A DNA stretch of 32,469 nucleotides from Duodenibacillus sp. (GTDB lineage Bacteria; Pseudomonadota; Gammaproteobacteria; Burkholderiales; Burkholderiaceae_F): assembly GCA_017628205.1 (NCBI GenBank), contig JAGBZO010000048.1:1-32469 (forward strand), in the 5' to 3' direction. The notes under the pieces were generated by a model. The model made no database searches, was not told the origin of the DNA, and saw nothing but the letters and a program-made list of their open reading frames with translations. The stretch's first letter is position 1; every line of letters starts with the position of its first letter. Positions 15,333-24,800 of the stretch are shown piece after piece. Position numbers and translations under genes: made by a program.

Positions 15333-16490
15333 TTAACGCATGACCGACTCAATCGCGTCGCAGGCCAGTTGCGCCGTCGGACGCAGCAGACTGTGATGCA
15401 TTTGTTCAAATTGATCTTTCAACGAAGCGCGACGAGACTCCTTCAGTTGATCGATCAAACTGCAAGCCAACGCGTCGGGCGTGCAGTAGTAATGCAAGAA
15501 TTCCGGCACGATAACGCGTCCGGCCAAAATATTGGGCAGACTCACATACGGAATCAACCCCTTTTTACGAATCAGCATGGCCGAAATGCCCGGCGTGGTA
15601 TAACCGACCACCATCGGCTTTTTAAACAAAGCCGTTTCCAACGTAGCCGTTCCCGATGCCACGAGCACGGCGTCGGCCGATTCGAGAACGCGGTGGCTGT
15701 TGCCCGTCACAACCGTCATACGTTCGGCAAGCTTGGGATACTTGGCAACGACCGCTTCGATCTGCGTGCGACGCGCGGCATCGACGGCCGGCAAAACGAA
15801 GCGACCACAGCCGAGACGTTCAACGACCCGTTCGCAGGCCTGAAAAAAGATCGGAGCGCAACCGGAGACTTCGTCCACACGCGATCCCGGCAACACGGCA
15901 AACAGCGGTTCGCCCTGCGTATCGATCGCCAAGGCGGCTCGAGCCGCCTCGGCATCGGGCTGCATGGGAATGATGCCCGCCAAAGGATGACCGATGTATG
16001 TTGCGGGCACGCCGGCTTGACGATAGATGCCTTCCTCGAAAGGAAAAATCAACAACATGTGGTCAACGGCCTTGGCGATCGTGTGAATGCGCTCGGGACG
16101 CCAAGCCCAAATGGAAGGCGAAACAAAATGCACCGTCGGCAGCTTTTTCTCGCGCAGCTTGACTTCGATACCCAGATTGAAGTCGGGGGCGTCCACGCCG
16201 ATGAAAACACGAGGATCGGCCTGCAAAACGCGCGAAATCATGCGACGACGTAAAAGCAGCAGCTCCGGCAACTTCTTGATCACTTCGGTATAGCCGCGAA
16301 CCGCCAACTTGGAACTGTCGTACCAAGGTGTCAATCCAGCATCGAGCATCTTTTGACCGCCGATACCGAACTGCGGTCCACCGTCCATCCGTCGCGCCAG
16401 TTCGGGCAAAACAAGACTGGCAAGAAAATCTCCGCTCGCCTCACCCGCCAACCAAGCGGCACCGTCCGAGAGCACTTTGTTTTCGCTCAT
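15333..16490 (-). CDS. lpxB: Lipid-A-disaccharide synthase
   Basis: Peripheral membrane GT19 glycosyltransferase that joins UDP-2,3-diacylglucosamine and lipid X to form the lipid A disaccharide. The protein has 385 residues, the usual length. GEASGDFLASLV near the N-terminus is the family signature. FIGVDAPDFNLGIE, VSPSIWAWRPERI and LPGSRVDEV are further conserved blocks, and LVASGTATLETALFKKPMVVGY matches the UDP-sugar site. A longer frame to 16535 overlaps lpxA; the ATG at 16490, ten bases after the lpxA stop and with AGGA just before it, is the likely start. It directly follows lpxA and is followed by moaA. Confidence 0.95.
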   Translation of the reverse strand: MSENKVLSDGAAWLAGEASGDFLASLVLPELARRMDGGPQFGIGGQKMLDAGLTPWYDSSKLAVRGYTEVIKKLPELLLLRRRMISRVLQADPRVFIGVDAPDFNLGIEVKLREKKLPTVHFVSPSIWAWRPERIHTIAKAVDHMLLIFPFEEGIYRQAGVPATYIGHPLAGIIPMQPDAEAARAALAIDTQGEPLFAVLPGSRVDEVSGCAPIFFQACERVVERLGCGRFVLPAVDAARRTQIEAVVAKYPKLAERMTVVTGNSHRVLESADAVLVASGTATLETALFKKPMVVGYTTPGISAMLIRKKGLIPYVSLPNILAGRVIVPEFLHYYCTPDALACSLIDQLKESRRASLKDQFEQMHHSLLRPTAQLACDAIESVMR

Positions 16491-16500
16491 AGATTCCTGC

Positions 16501-17292
16501 TTAACGAATGATGCCGCGCGGACTGTCAGCCACAAAGCGCATCATGTGTTCGACCAACGGCTTGGCGTCGGCATCGCACTCTTGCAGAATCGCTTCCATT
16601 TCCTTGATCGCGTCGGAAACAAGATTGCCATCGCGATAAATGGCTCGGTAGCAAGCCTTCAACGCATTCAACGTCGCCAACGAGAAGCCCGCGCGACGCA
16701 AACCGACCGAGTTCAAACCGTGAGGCTGAGCGGGATTGCCGGAGCAAATGACAAACGGAGGCAGATCGCGCAATACGCAGCTGCCGCCGCCGGCCATGGC
16801 ATTGCGACCGACGCGCACGAACTGATGGCATGCCGTCTGACCGCCCAAAATAGCAAAATCTTCGACATGAACGTGGCCGGCGATAGCACAGTTGTTGGCC
16901 ATGATGATGTCGTTGCCGATACGGCAATCGTGCGCGATATGGACGTTGGCCATCAACAAATTGCGAGAGCCGATCCACGTGCAGCCTTCGTCCTGCGTCG
17001 TACCGATCGAGAGCGTGCAGTTCTCGCGAACGACGTTGTCGTCACCGATAATCAACTTGGTGTCTTCACCGGCATACTTCTTGTCCTGAGGTTCGCAACC
17101 GACGGCAGCACCTTGGAAGAAACGGTTGCGTTCGCCGATGACGGTATCGCCCAAAACGGTAACGTGACTCATCAGTACGGTACCGGCTCCGATACGAGCC
17201 TTCGGACCGACAATGCAAAACGGTCCGATCTCGACATCGTCCGCCAACTCGGCCGCAGGATCCACGATGCTCAACGGATGAATCTTAGCCAT
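16501..17292 (-). CDS. lpxA: UDP-N-acetylglucosamine O-acyltransferase
   Basis: Cytoplasmic trimeric enzyme that transfers a 3-hydroxyacyl chain from ACP to UDP-GlcNAc, the first step of lipid A synthesis. The 263 residues include hexapeptide repeats (about 5-190) that build a left-handed beta helix. MANVHIAHDCRIGN contains the catalytic His, and GHVHVEDFAILGGQTACHQF and LNSVGLRRAGF are standard LpxA blocks. AAGGAG lies nine bases before the ATG at 17292; the frame upstream of it overlaps fabZ and is not expected to be translated. It sits between fabZ and lpxB as in most proteobacteria. Confidence 0.95.
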   Translation of the reverse strand: MAKIHPLSIVDPAAELADDVEIGPFCIVGPKARIGAGTVLMSHVTVLGDTVIGERNRFFQGAAVGCEPQDKKYAGEDTKLIIGDDNVVRENCTLSIGTTQDEGCTWIGSRNLLMANVHIAHDCRIGNDIIMANNCAIAGHVHVEDFAILGGQTACHQFVRVGRNAMAGGGSCVLRDLPPFVICSGNPAQPHGLNSVGLRRAGFSLATLNALKACYRAIYRDGNLVSDAIKEMEAILQECDADAKPLVEHMMRFVADSPRGIIR

Positions 17293-17339
17293 ATGGTTAC
17301 ACTCCTTTGATTTTTTCTTATCGTATGCGTCTCGAGCGA

Positions 17340-17789
17340 TTATTCCACGGGACGTCGTGCGCACATCAATTCGGCGCTGCAGCAGAGCTGACCGTCAACG
17401 GTAGCCGTGGCTTCATACCATCCGATATTAGCGCGATCCTTCACGTATTTGCATTCGAAAATCAATTGATCGCCCGGCACGACGACGCGCTTGAAGCGAA
17501 CCTTGTCGATACCGGCAAAGAAGAACAACGCCTTCTGAGCCTTTTCTTCTTCTGTCATGCGCAACATGGCCAAAGCGGCGCAAGCCTGTGCCATGGCTTC
17601 GATAATCAACACGCCGGGCATGACGGGATATTCGGGGAAATGACCGGTGAACTGAGGTTCGTTGGCCGTAACGTTCTTCAGAACGTGAGCGACCGACTTG
17701 TCCTCGTTGACATCCAAAATACGGTCGATCAAAAGGAAGGGATAACGGTGCGGCAACAACTTCATAATGTCGTTGATATTAACGGTCAT
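17340..17789 (-). CDS. fabZ: 3-hydroxyacyl-[acyl-carrier-protein] dehydratase FabZ
   Basis: Soluble hotdog-fold enzyme of 149 residues that dehydrates 3-hydroxyacyl-ACP in fatty-acid elongation. It competes with LpxA and LpxD for the same hydroxyacyl-ACP, so its place in the lpx cluster makes sense. [14 protein letters not shown] opens the protein. [19 protein letters not shown] carries the catalytic pair His50 and Glu64. [15 protein letters not shown] matches the usual end of the active site. GGAG lies about eleven bases before the ATG. It lies 22 bp after lpxD and 47 bp before lpxA. Confidence 0.95.
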   Translation of the reverse strand: MTVNINDIMKLLPHRYPFLLIDRILDVNEDKSVAHVLKNVTANEPQFTGHFPEYPVMPGVLIIEAMAQACAALAMLRMTEEEKAQKALFFFAGIDKVRFKRVVVPGDQLIFECKYVKDRANIGWYEATATVDGQLCCSAELMCARRPVE

Positions 17790-17811
17790 GTTTTTTCTCT
17801 CCTCTTAAAAA

Positions 17812-18888
17812 TTACTCTTCATTCTTTGTCAGCGCTTCCACTTGGGCTTCGAGCGCGCGGATCTTCTGGCGCATTTCACCCAGACGCATCACCATCACGG
17901 CGGACTTTTGAGATGCCGCCCGATCTTGGGCCGGATAGATGCCGAACATTTGCTTCGTGCTCGGATCCCAGTGCGTGATCGTCGTGGCAGGACCGACGAC
18001 AGCCATATCGGGAATGCTGATGTGGCCGTTGATATTGGCCGCACCGCCGATCATGCAGTGACTGCCGATACTGGTCGAACCGGCCACGCCGGTACAAGCC
18101 GCCATCACGGTGCACTCGCCGATCTTGTCGTTGTGTCCCAATTGAATCTGATTGTCCAACTTACTGCCGCGACCGACGACGGTGTCTTCCAAAGCGCCAC
18201 GGTCGATGGTGGTGTTTGCACCGATTTCAACGTCGTCGCCCAACGTGACGCCGCCGACTTGGGGGATCTTGACCCACTCGCCCTTAAACGGCGCAAAACC
18301 GAAGCCGTCGGCACCGATCACGCAACCGGAGTGCAAAATGACCCGACGCCCCAACGTACAACCGTGATACACGGTCACGTTGGCGTACAGGATGGAATCG
18401 TCTCCCACGCGCGTGCCTTCACCGACATAGGTGCCGGGATATACGTGAACGCGTTCACCGATAACGGCGCCCTTTTCAATGACCGCGTTGGCTTCGATGA
18501 CAGCGCTCGGTGCAATGACGGCGCCTTCGTGAACACAAGCGCGCGGATCAATGCGACCTTCACCCAAGGGGCGTTCCGTCATGATCTGCATGGCCCAGGC
18601 GAACCAGGCGTACGGATTTTCCGTCACGATGACGGGGCGAGACACGTCGCCCCCCTCGTACATGGCGTCAAAGTCGGCCTGCGTGACGACGATGACGCCG
18701 GCCTGACAATTCTTGGCCGCATCACGGTATTTGCTCTGAGCCAAAAAAGCGACGTGCTCGGCCTGAGCGTGACTGATAGGCGCAAAACGAGAAACACTGA
18801 CGGATTCGGCTCCGGCGTGCAGGTGGCTGACCAGACGGCCTTCTGAGCGCTTTTCTATTTCCTTGGCTAATTGCTGAATTTGGAACAT
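17812..18888 (-). CDS. lpxD: UDP-3-O-acylglucosamine N-acyltransferase
   Basis: Cytoplasmic trimeric acyltransferase that adds the N-linked hydroxyacyl chain to UDP-3-O-acyl-glucosamine, the third lipid A step. The protein has 358 residues. An N-terminal domain (about 1-105) leads into a hexapeptide-repeat helix (about 110-315). [20 protein letters not shown] is the LpxD signature, and [18 protein letters not shown] contains the catalytic histidine region. A C-terminal helix with a coiled-coil look ([19 protein letters not shown]) matches the known LpxD tail. GGAG lies eight bases before the ATG. A terminator-like hairpin lies between skp and this gene, so it may have its own promoter. Confidence 0.95.
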   Translation of the reverse strand: MFQIQQLAKEIEKRSEGRLVSHLHAGAESVSVSRFAPISHAQAEHVAFLAQSKYRDAAKNCQAGVIVVTQADFDAMYEGGDVSRPVIVTENPYAWFAWAMQIMTERPLGEGRIDPRACVHEGAVIAPSAVIEANAVIEKGAVIGERVHVYPGTYVGEGTRVGDDSILYANVTVYHGCTLGRRVILHSGCVIGADGFGFAPFKGEWVKIPQVGGVTLGDDVEIGANTTIDRGALEDTVVGRGSKLDNQIQLGHNDKIGECTVMAACTGVAGSTSIGSHCMIGGAANINGHISIPDMAVVGPATTITHWDPSTKQMFGIYPAQDRAASQKSAVMVMRLGEMRQKIRALEAQVEALTKNEE

Positions 18889-18931
18889 GGCTGTTTCTCC
18901 GAAAGCACTACGATGTACTGCGTTTTCGATG

Positions 18932-18975
18932 AAAAAACCGGCGAATCCTCCCGTTCATGAAGAATGTCGCCGGTT
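18932..18975 (-). terminator. Terminator-like hairpin between skp and lpxD
   Basis: AACCGGCGA (18936-18944) pairs exactly with TCGCCGGTT (18967-18975) around a 22-nt loop and leads into TTTTTTC on the minus strand. It lies inside the expected bamA-skp-lpxD transcript, about 80 bp after the skp stop and 44 bp before lpxD. Confidence 0.7.
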
Positions 18976-19056
18976 GTTTTGTGCGCTTGGCGCCGCCGAA
19001 CTCCCCCTCCTCGACTTGGAGACGACTTCAAGCAACGCCTACGATGCGACGACAGA

Positions 19057-19560
19057 TTACTTCGTCGGCTTGTTGAGTTGCTCGATCACACGCGGAGTGA
19101 TGTCAATCTTGGGGCTGGCCCAAACGGCTTCCTGGAGAATCAGGTCGAAATTGTCCTTCTTGGCAATGTCCTGAATGATTCGATTGGCGCGCGTCAGGAT
19201 GATCTGGCTTTCTTCGTTGGCGCGCTGGTTGCGTTCTTCAATCAACGCACGTTGACGACGGGCGATGTCGCGTTCGAGTTCGGCCAATTCCTGACGCTGC
19301 TTCAAACGATCGGATTCGGTCATCACCGGGCCGTTCTTTTCAAAGTTAGAGACCTTGCCCTTGAAGTCGCGAATGAGGCGGTTCAATTCTTCTTCACGCT
19401 TTTGGAAGTAGCTCTTGAGCTTGTCCTGAGCGGCAACGGCGGGAGCAGACTCGTTCAGGATACGAGCGGGGTAAACGACACCGACCTTGAAATCGGCCGC
19501 CATGGCAGCACTGGACATGATAGCGGCCGAAACGCCCGCAACGAATACTTTCTTGAACAT
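19057..19560 (-). CDS. skp: Periplasmic chaperone Skp/OmpH
   Basis: Periplasmic trimeric chaperone that holds unfolded outer-membrane proteins on their way to BamA. It has 167 residues, with a signal peptide (MFKKVFVAGVSAAIMSSAAMA, likely cut after residue 21). A short beta strand follows (DFKVGVVYPARILNES), then a long charged coiled coil (about 45-145, rich in Lys, Arg, Glu and Gln), and a closing strand (FDLILQEAVWASPKIDITPRVI). This is the jellyfish layout of Skp. AAGG about ten bases before the ATG can serve as ribosome binding site. It follows bamA by 142 bp, the standard order. Confidence 0.93.
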   Translation of the reverse strand: MFKKVFVAGVSAAIMSSAAMAADFKVGVVYPARILNESAPAVAAQDKLKSYFQKREEELNRLIRDFKGKVSNFEKNGPVMTESDRLKQRQELAELERDIARRQRALIEERNQRANEESQIILTRANRIIQDIAKKDNFDLILQEAVWASPKIDITPRVIEQLNKPTK

Positions 19561-19702
19561 TGGTTTGAAACCTTATTTAGTCATTATTAAGTAGATGGTA
19601 GGCGCAGTTTAAATTACTTTCACGCCAATTGCCTCGGAGGAAACCTCAAGGAACTGATCGATCTGTAAGCAGTCGTTGCAGTTTCTTCCGAAGCCGTTTG
19701 TT

Positions 19703-22048
19703 TTAGAAACCCGTACCGATTTGGAACTGGAATCGCTGAATGTCGTCGCCGTCCTTGCTGTTAAGCGGGAATGCAATCGAGAGCTTGAGCGGTCCCAACG
19801 GCGAAATCCATGCGATACCGAAACCGACGGAATAGCGGATATCGGAGAAGCTCAGCGATTCCTGACGATACTTGTGGTTGCCCATGGCATCCATGTAGCC
19901 TTCGTAACCCCAGACATAACCGGCGTCAAAGAAGAGCAGCCCGCGCAACGTACGGTCGGCGCCGGGCAACGGCATCAACAATTCGGTCGAGAGAGTCAAC
20001 TGACGGTTACCGCCGAGGTTGTCGCCATTCGTGTCGCGAGGACCAAGCGAACTGGTTTCAAAGCCGCGAACCGAGCCGATACCGCCGGCGTAGAAGTTCT
20101 TGAAGAACGGATACTGCTTGTCGCCGTAAGTGTCACCCCAACCGGCCTGGAAGTTCAAAGCCATCGTCCAGGTCTTGGACAACGGAATGTACTGGCTCAT
20201 CTGGTAGGTGGCGCGATAGTAACGCGTATCCAAGGCCGGCAAAGCCACTTCGGCGTTCAGGCGCTGGTAACGACCGCGCGTCGGTGCCAAAGCGTTGTCT
20301 CGGCTGTCGCGAGACCAACCCAACGTCAGCAAAGCGCTCTTGGGCTTTTCGCCGTATTCGTCCACGTAATTCCAATAGCGTTCCGGCGAGGAAGCGTCGG
20401 ACGTGTCGCCACGCGTACCGCGCAAAGTCACGTCGGTTTGTTCCAAACGAGCGCCGAGGAAGATCTTGTCGTACTCGGTCACGGGAAGACCGAAGCTCAG
20501 ACCGGCACCGATCGTTTCATAGGCCACGTTGGTGACTTCGAGCTCGTCAAGGTCGACCTTACGATCGTAAATGTCCCAGTGACGGCTGATGCCTTCGGGC
20601 GTGATATACGGTTCGCCGACGCTGATGGCGTAGGTGCGTTGGCTCGAAGACGTATTGACTTCGGCGGAGAACGACTTGCCCGAACCAAACACGTTGTCTT
20701 GAGCAAAACCGGCCGACAAAAGAATCCCGTCCGAAGTCGAATAACCCGCACCAAGCGAAATGGACCCCGTGGGACGTTCCTTCACAGCAATTTCCAGATC
20801 CACCTGATCGCGAGAACCTTCAACGGGAACGGGCTCGGCCGTCACGGAATCGAAGAAGCCCAAACGGTCGATGCGATCGCGGGAGTTCTTGACCTTGTCG
20901 CTGTCGAACCAGGCCGCTTCGTATTGACGCACTTCACGACGAATCACGTCGTCACGCGTACGCGTGTTGCCGGTAATCTTGACGTTGCGAACATAGGCGC
21001 GACGCCCCGGGTCGACCGTGAAGACGATTTCCACTTCGTCCGTATCGTTGATCGTGACGGGATGAGGCGTGACGTTGCAGAAGGCGTAACCGAGCGTCGA
21101 GAACTTGTCGGTGATGGCCGAAGCGATGTTGTTGACAACTTCGGCACTGTAGACTTGCCCCGGCTCGATCGTCAACAACGCCTTCATTTCATCATCGAGA
21201 CCGAGCATATCGCCGGTCAACTTGACGGCCTTGACTTTGTACTGCTTGCCTTCGGTGACATTGATGGTGATGTAAACGTCGCTCTTATTGGGCGCGACCG
21301 ACACCTGAACGCTGTCGATCTTGAAATCGAGGTAACCCTGATTGAGATAGAAGCTGCGAATCGATTCCAGATCGGCCGCCAATTTTTCGCGCGAATACAT
21401 GTCGCGACGCGTATACCAACTGGACCACTTGCGTTCGGACAACTGCATCAAATCCCTCAGATCGTCCTCATCGAACAACTTGTTGCCCACAAACCGAATC
21501 TGCGAAATGCTGCTGGCCGTCCCTTCGTCAACCTGGATCGAAATGCGCACGCGATTGCGTTCCAAAGGCGTGGTCGTCGTCTTTACGTCGACGGCATAAA
21601 ACCCCTTGGAAAGGTATTGACGGCGCAACTCCTGATCGGCGCGATCCAAAATGGACTGATCGAAAATACGACCTTCGGCCAAGCCGACGGAACGCAAACT
21701 GGCTTCAACGCCTTCCTTTTCAAAAGCCTTGATACCGTGCGTTTCAATGGTGGCGACGGCCGGTCGTTCGACCAGATTCACGACCAAAACGTCACCGTCA
21801 ACGGCAAGATCCACGTCTTTAAAAAGACCGGAACCGTACAAGGAATGAATGGCTTCGGAGCCGAGTTCGGGAGAGTATTCATCACCGACGCGGAACGGCA
21901 AATGAGAGAAAACCGTACCCGGTTCGGTACGCTGGACACCCTCGACGCGAATGTCGCGAATCGTAAACACTTGAGATGCCATCGTACCGACGGCGAAGGC
22001 CGCCATGACGGCGGCGGCCGTCGTTTTGAGCAAGAACTTAACGGTCAT
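19703..22048 (-). CDS. bamA: Outer membrane protein assembly factor BamA
   Basis: Essential Omp85 protein that folds and inserts beta-barrel proteins into the outer membrane. From the ATG at 22048 it has 781 residues. There is a signal peptide (MTVKFLLKTTAAAVMAAFA, cut near residue 22), five POTRA repeats (about 24-345, starting FTIRDIRVEG), and a 16-strand barrel. VRGF, the conserved lid-lock motif, is visible in IGSVRGFETSSLGPRD. The chain ends in Phe (FQIGTGF), the C-terminal signal of outer-membrane barrels. A 23-residue longer frame (to 22117) lacks a signal-like start. Neither start has a clear Shine-Dalgarno, and the leader can form two hairpins, so the start is the least certain part. 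It lies between rseP and skp. Confidence 0.95.
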   Translation of the reverse strand: MTVKFLLKTTAAAVMAAFAVGTMASQVFTIRDIRVEGVQRTEPGTVFSHLPFRVGDEYSPELGSEAIHSLYGSGLFKDVDLAVDGDVLVVNLVERPAVATIETHGIKAFEKEGVEASLRSVGLAEGRIFDQSILDRADQELRRQYLSKGFYAVDVKTTTTPLERNRVRISIQVDEGTASSISQIRFVGNKLFDEDDLRDLMQLSERKWSSWYTRRDMYSREKLAADLESIRSFYLNQGYLDFKIDSVQVSVAPNKSDVYITINVTEGKQYKVKAVKLTGDMLGLDDEMKALLTIEPGQVYSAEVVNNIASAITDKFSTLGYAFCNVTPHPVTINDTDEVEIVFTVDPGRRAYVRNVKITGNTRTRDDVIRREVRQYEAAWFDSDKVKNSRDRIDRLGFFDSVTAEPVPVEGSRDQVDLEIAVKERPTGSISLGAGYSTSDGILLSAGFAQDNVFGSGKSFSAEVNTSSSQRTYAISVGEPYITPEGISRHWDIYDRKVDLDELEVTNVAYETIGAGLSFGLPVTEYDKIFLGARLEQTDVTLRGTRGDTSDASSPERYWNYVDEYGEKPKSALLTLGWSRDSRDNALAPTRGRYQRLNAEVALPALDTRYYRATYQMSQYIPLSKTWTMALNFQAGWGDTYGDKQYPFFKNFYAGGIGSVRGFETSSLGPRDTNGDNLGGNRQLTLSTELLMPLPGADRTLRGLLFFDAGYVWGYEGYMDAMGNHKYRQESLSFSDIRYSVGFGIAWISPLGPLKLSIAFPLNSKDGDDIQRFQFQIGTGF

Positions 22049-22154
22049 CGTATAACTGCAGAAAAAATGAATCGGCGCACGCCGGCCGCCATGACGTACC
22101 GGCGCGCAACCATGCATGCGCTATAAGCGCATACTCTGAGACATGGTCGCAAGA

Positions 22155-23504
22155 TTACCTGAAAAGGCGTGAAAAATCATTACCCACGGCCAACACCATC
22201 AGCCCCATGATTAAAAAGAGACCGACCTTTTGCATAAAGATCCGCACTCTCTCGCTCGGAGGACGCCCCACCACCATTTCATACATGAAGAACATGAGGT
22301 GACCGCCGTCCAGTGCGGGAATCGGGAACAGATTGATCGCGCCGAGACTAACGGAAATCATCGCCAAGAAAAGCAGGAACGGGATCGGACCGGAAGCCAG
22401 GCTGTTGCCCGCCATGTCGCCGATCGCCAAAGGTCCCGCCAACGACTCCGTCCCCGTTTGGCCGGTGATCATCTTTGCGAACGCCGACAACGTCATTGAG
22501 ACAAAGTCGTAAACGCGAACAAAACCTGTCGCGATCGCTTCAAAGAGCCCTTCTTTCACCAATACGACGTCGGGAACACCACCCAAACTGGCCCCGACTC
22601 GATAAACACGTTGCCCGTCTTCGGTTACGGCTTCACGGGCGGACAACGTCACGGACTTCTCCACGCCCTCGCTCGTCTTGATGGAAAACGTCAACGGCAA
22701 CCCTTCGGAAGCACGAACCCAATCGATAACCTGAACGGGCGTCTCAACGGTCCTGCCGTCAACGGCCAACACGGCGTCGCCGCGTGCCAAACCGGCCTGC
22801 ATTGCCGGCGAATCGGGCAACACATTGGCAATCACAACGTTCTTGACGTACGGCGTAAAGCCCAATAGGCGAACCAAATCTTCACGACTCGGATCCACCC
22901 CCGTCAAATTAAATTCGTACGTGACCAAACGCGAATCGCTCGTGTAGAAAGTCACCGGAACGCGTTCGTTGCCATAGCGCTCGGCCAACTCCCAGCGCAC
23001 GTCGTTGATGGTCGTTACGGTTTCGCCCCCAATCGAGTCGATGCGCCAACCGTTTTGAACGCCAAACGTTTCGGCTTGCGTCATGGCGACGGGACGCCCC
23101 AACATCGCAGAAGGCTGATACGTGCCGATCATGGCCACGCCGGCATAAATCGCGACCGCCAACAAGAGATTCATCAAGGGACCGGCCAAGACGACGGCAA
23201 ATCGCTTGTAAACGGATTGACGATCGAAGGCGCTCGCATACTGCGCGGGCGTGAAATGCAAGCCGTCTTGTTCGTAGCTTTCCTTTTCACTCGAATCGAG
23301 CATGCGGACGTAACCGCCGAGCGGAATCGCCGACAAACGCCACTCGCAACCACGCTTGTCGGTACGACGCCAAATGACCTTGCCGAAACCGAGCGAAAAC
23401 GCCAAAACATGCACGCCGCACAAACGAGCGACGCGATAATGCCCCCATTCATGCACCAAAACCAGCACGGACAAGGTCAAGACAAAACCCAAAATCGAAG
23501 TCAT
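22155..23504 (-). CDS. rseP: RIP metalloprotease RseP
   Basis: Inner-membrane zinc protease of 449 residues that makes the second cut in the anti-sigma factor RseA in the sigma-E envelope stress pathway and clears signal peptides. HEWGH at 18-22 in the first helix has the zinc histidines and catalytic Glu. INLFPIPALDGGHLMFF near the C-terminus holds the third ligand Asp. A recognisable PDZ domain lies at about 205-280 (VLPDSPAMQAGLARGDAVLAVD), with a weaker PDZ-like part ahead of it. The ATG at 23504 is chosen; a TTG 14 codons earlier would give a longer frame. It lies between dxr and bamA as in most proteobacteria, with a terminator-like hairpin before it. Confidence 0.93.
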   Translation of the reverse strand: MTSILGFVLTLSVLVLVHEWGHYRVARLCGVHVLAFSLGFGKVIWRRTDKRGCEWRLSAIPLGGYVRMLDSSEKESYEQDGLHFTPAQYASAFDRQSVYKRFAVVLAGPLMNLLLAVAIYAGVAMIGTYQPSAMLGRPVAMTQAETFGVQNGWRIDSIGGETVTTINDVRWELAERYGNERVPVTFYTSDSRLVTYEFNLTGVDPSREDLVRLLGFTPYVKNVVIANVLPDSPAMQAGLARGDAVLAVDGRTVETPVQVIDWVRASEGLPLTFSIKTSEGVEKSVTLSAREAVTEDGQRVYRVGASLGGVPDVVLVKEGLFEAIATGFVRVYDFVSMTLSAFAKMITGQTGTESLAGPLAIGDMAGNSLASGPIPFLLFLAMISVSLGAINLFPIPALDGGHLMFFMYEMVVGRPPSERVRIFMQKVGLFLIMGLMVLAVGNDFSRLFR

Positions 23505-23544
23505 CGAATCACTCAATCCAGAAAACAAAACACCGTATTTTGCC

Positions 23545-23589
23545 AAAAAACATTCGGGCCACCGTCACGCACCGTGATTGTGGCCCGAA
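23545..23589 (-). terminator. Terminator-like hairpin between dxr and rseP
   Basis: TTCGGGCCAC (23553-23562) pairs exactly with GTGGCCCGAA (23580-23589). On the minus strand it is followed by TGTTTTTT. It starts 27 bp after the dxr stop and ends about 40 bp before the rseP start. Confidence 0.72.
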
Positions 23590-23615
23590 AAGGTGTAACC
23601 AACCGATACGATCGG

Positions 23616-24794
23616 TCAGCGTTGAGGCATCGCCTCAATCCACGCGGTGGCTCGTTCGCGAACCATCGCGTCGACAGCCATGATCCCGTCTTCGGTGTCT
23701 GGCAATTCACCCTTGATTTCGTCCATCATGGCGCGACAAACGCGGGCAATGTCCTTGAATCCGATGCGCTCCTGCAAAAACGCTTCAACGGCAATTTCAT
23801 TGGCCGCATTCAGGACGATGGCGGAAATACCACCCTCCCGAACGGCTTCGTACGCGTAAGCCAGCTGTGGGAAGCGTTCCATATCGGGAGCGGTAAATGT
23901 CAAATTCTGCAGTTCGGTAACCTTCAGACGTTTGACTCCCCCATCGAGGCGTTGCGGATAGGCCATGCAATAGACGATGGGCAACTTCATGTCCGGACTG
24001 GCCAACTCGGCCAACAGCGAACCGTCCGAAAACTCGACCATCGAATGAATGACCGACTGGGGATGCACGACGACACCAATGTGATCGGCGTCGAGGTTGA
24101 ACAAATGATGCGCCTCGATGACTTCGAGGCCCTTGTTCATCAACGTGGCCGAGTCAATCGAAATTTTTCGTCCCATCGACCAGGTGGGATGAGCCAGTGC
24201 CATTTGGGGCGTGACGGACTCCAAATCCACCTCGGTACGAGCATGGAACGGCCCTCCAGAGCACGTCAACCACGCCTTGACCAGAGCCCGTTCCTCTTTT
24301 CGCGTCCCTTCCAAACACTGGAAGATGGCGTTGTGTTCGCTGTCGACGGGTAACAGTTCGGCTCCGTGCTCACGGACGGTACGCATCAACAGTTCACCGC
24401 CACACACGACGCTCTCCTTATTTGCCAATAGCAAACGCTTGCCGGCACGAGCAGCCGCGAAACTCGGCTTGACACCGGCAGCGCCCACGATGGCCTGCAC
24501 GACGATGTCGACCTGATCCATCGCGGCGATTTCGCACATGGCTTCGGGACCGGCCATCACGCGGATGTCGTTGATGCCGAGATGCTTGAGTTCTTTTACC
24601 AACGCGTTGTAGCGACTTTGATCGGCAATAGCCACGACATAAGGCCGCCAGACGGAAGCCAGACGGGCCAGCTTTTCTACATTGGAGCCGGCGGCGATCG
24701 CCCAGACTCGATAACGTTCGGGATACTGTGCGACAACGTCGAGGGCGCTTTGACCGATCGAGCCGGTCACCCCCAACAGAGCAACATTTTTCAT
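23616..24794 (-). CDS. dxr: 1-deoxy-D-xylulose 5-phosphate reductoisomerase
   Basis: Cytoplasmic NADPH and metal-dependent enzyme that turns DXP into MEP, the committed step of bacterial isoprenoid synthesis; it is the target of fosmidomycin. The protein has 392 residues, normal for Dxr. GVTGSIGQSALDVV (8-21) binds NADPH. LLANKESVVCGG, PVDSEHNAIFQCL and HPTWSMGRKISIDSATLMNKG carry the metal and substrate residues. It starts only six bases after the metallophosphoesterase stop and has no clear ribosome binding site, so translation is probably coupled. The uppS-cdsA pair that normally precedes dxr in proteobacteria is absent here. Confidence 0.96.
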   Translation of the reverse strand: MKNVALLGVTGSIGQSALDVVAQYPERYRVWAIAAGSNVEKLARLASVWRPYVVAIADQSRYNALVKELKHLGINDIRVMAGPEAMCEIAAMDQVDIVVQAIVGAAGVKPSFAAARAGKRLLLANKESVVCGGELLMRTVREHGAELLPVDSEHNAIFQCLEGTRKEERALVKAWLTCSGGPFHARTEVDLESVTPQMALAHPTWSMGRKISIDSATLMNKGLEVIEAHHLFNLDADHIGVVVHPQSVIHSMVEFSDGSLLAELASPDMKLPIVYCMAYPQRLDGGVKRLKVTELQNLTFTAPDMERFPQLAYAYEAVREGGISAIVLNAANEIAVEAFLQERIGFKDIARVCRAMMDEIKGELPDTEDGIMAVDAMVRERATAWIEAMPQR

Positions 24795-24800
24795 TGTGAT

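Noticed and set aside
19676-22126. Plus-strand open frame of 816 codons opposite bamA
   Set aside because: It is an antisense shadow of bamA created by codon bias. It has no signal, domain or ribosome binding site, and its composition (Arg, Gln, Asp, Val rich) is typical of reverse-complement frames.
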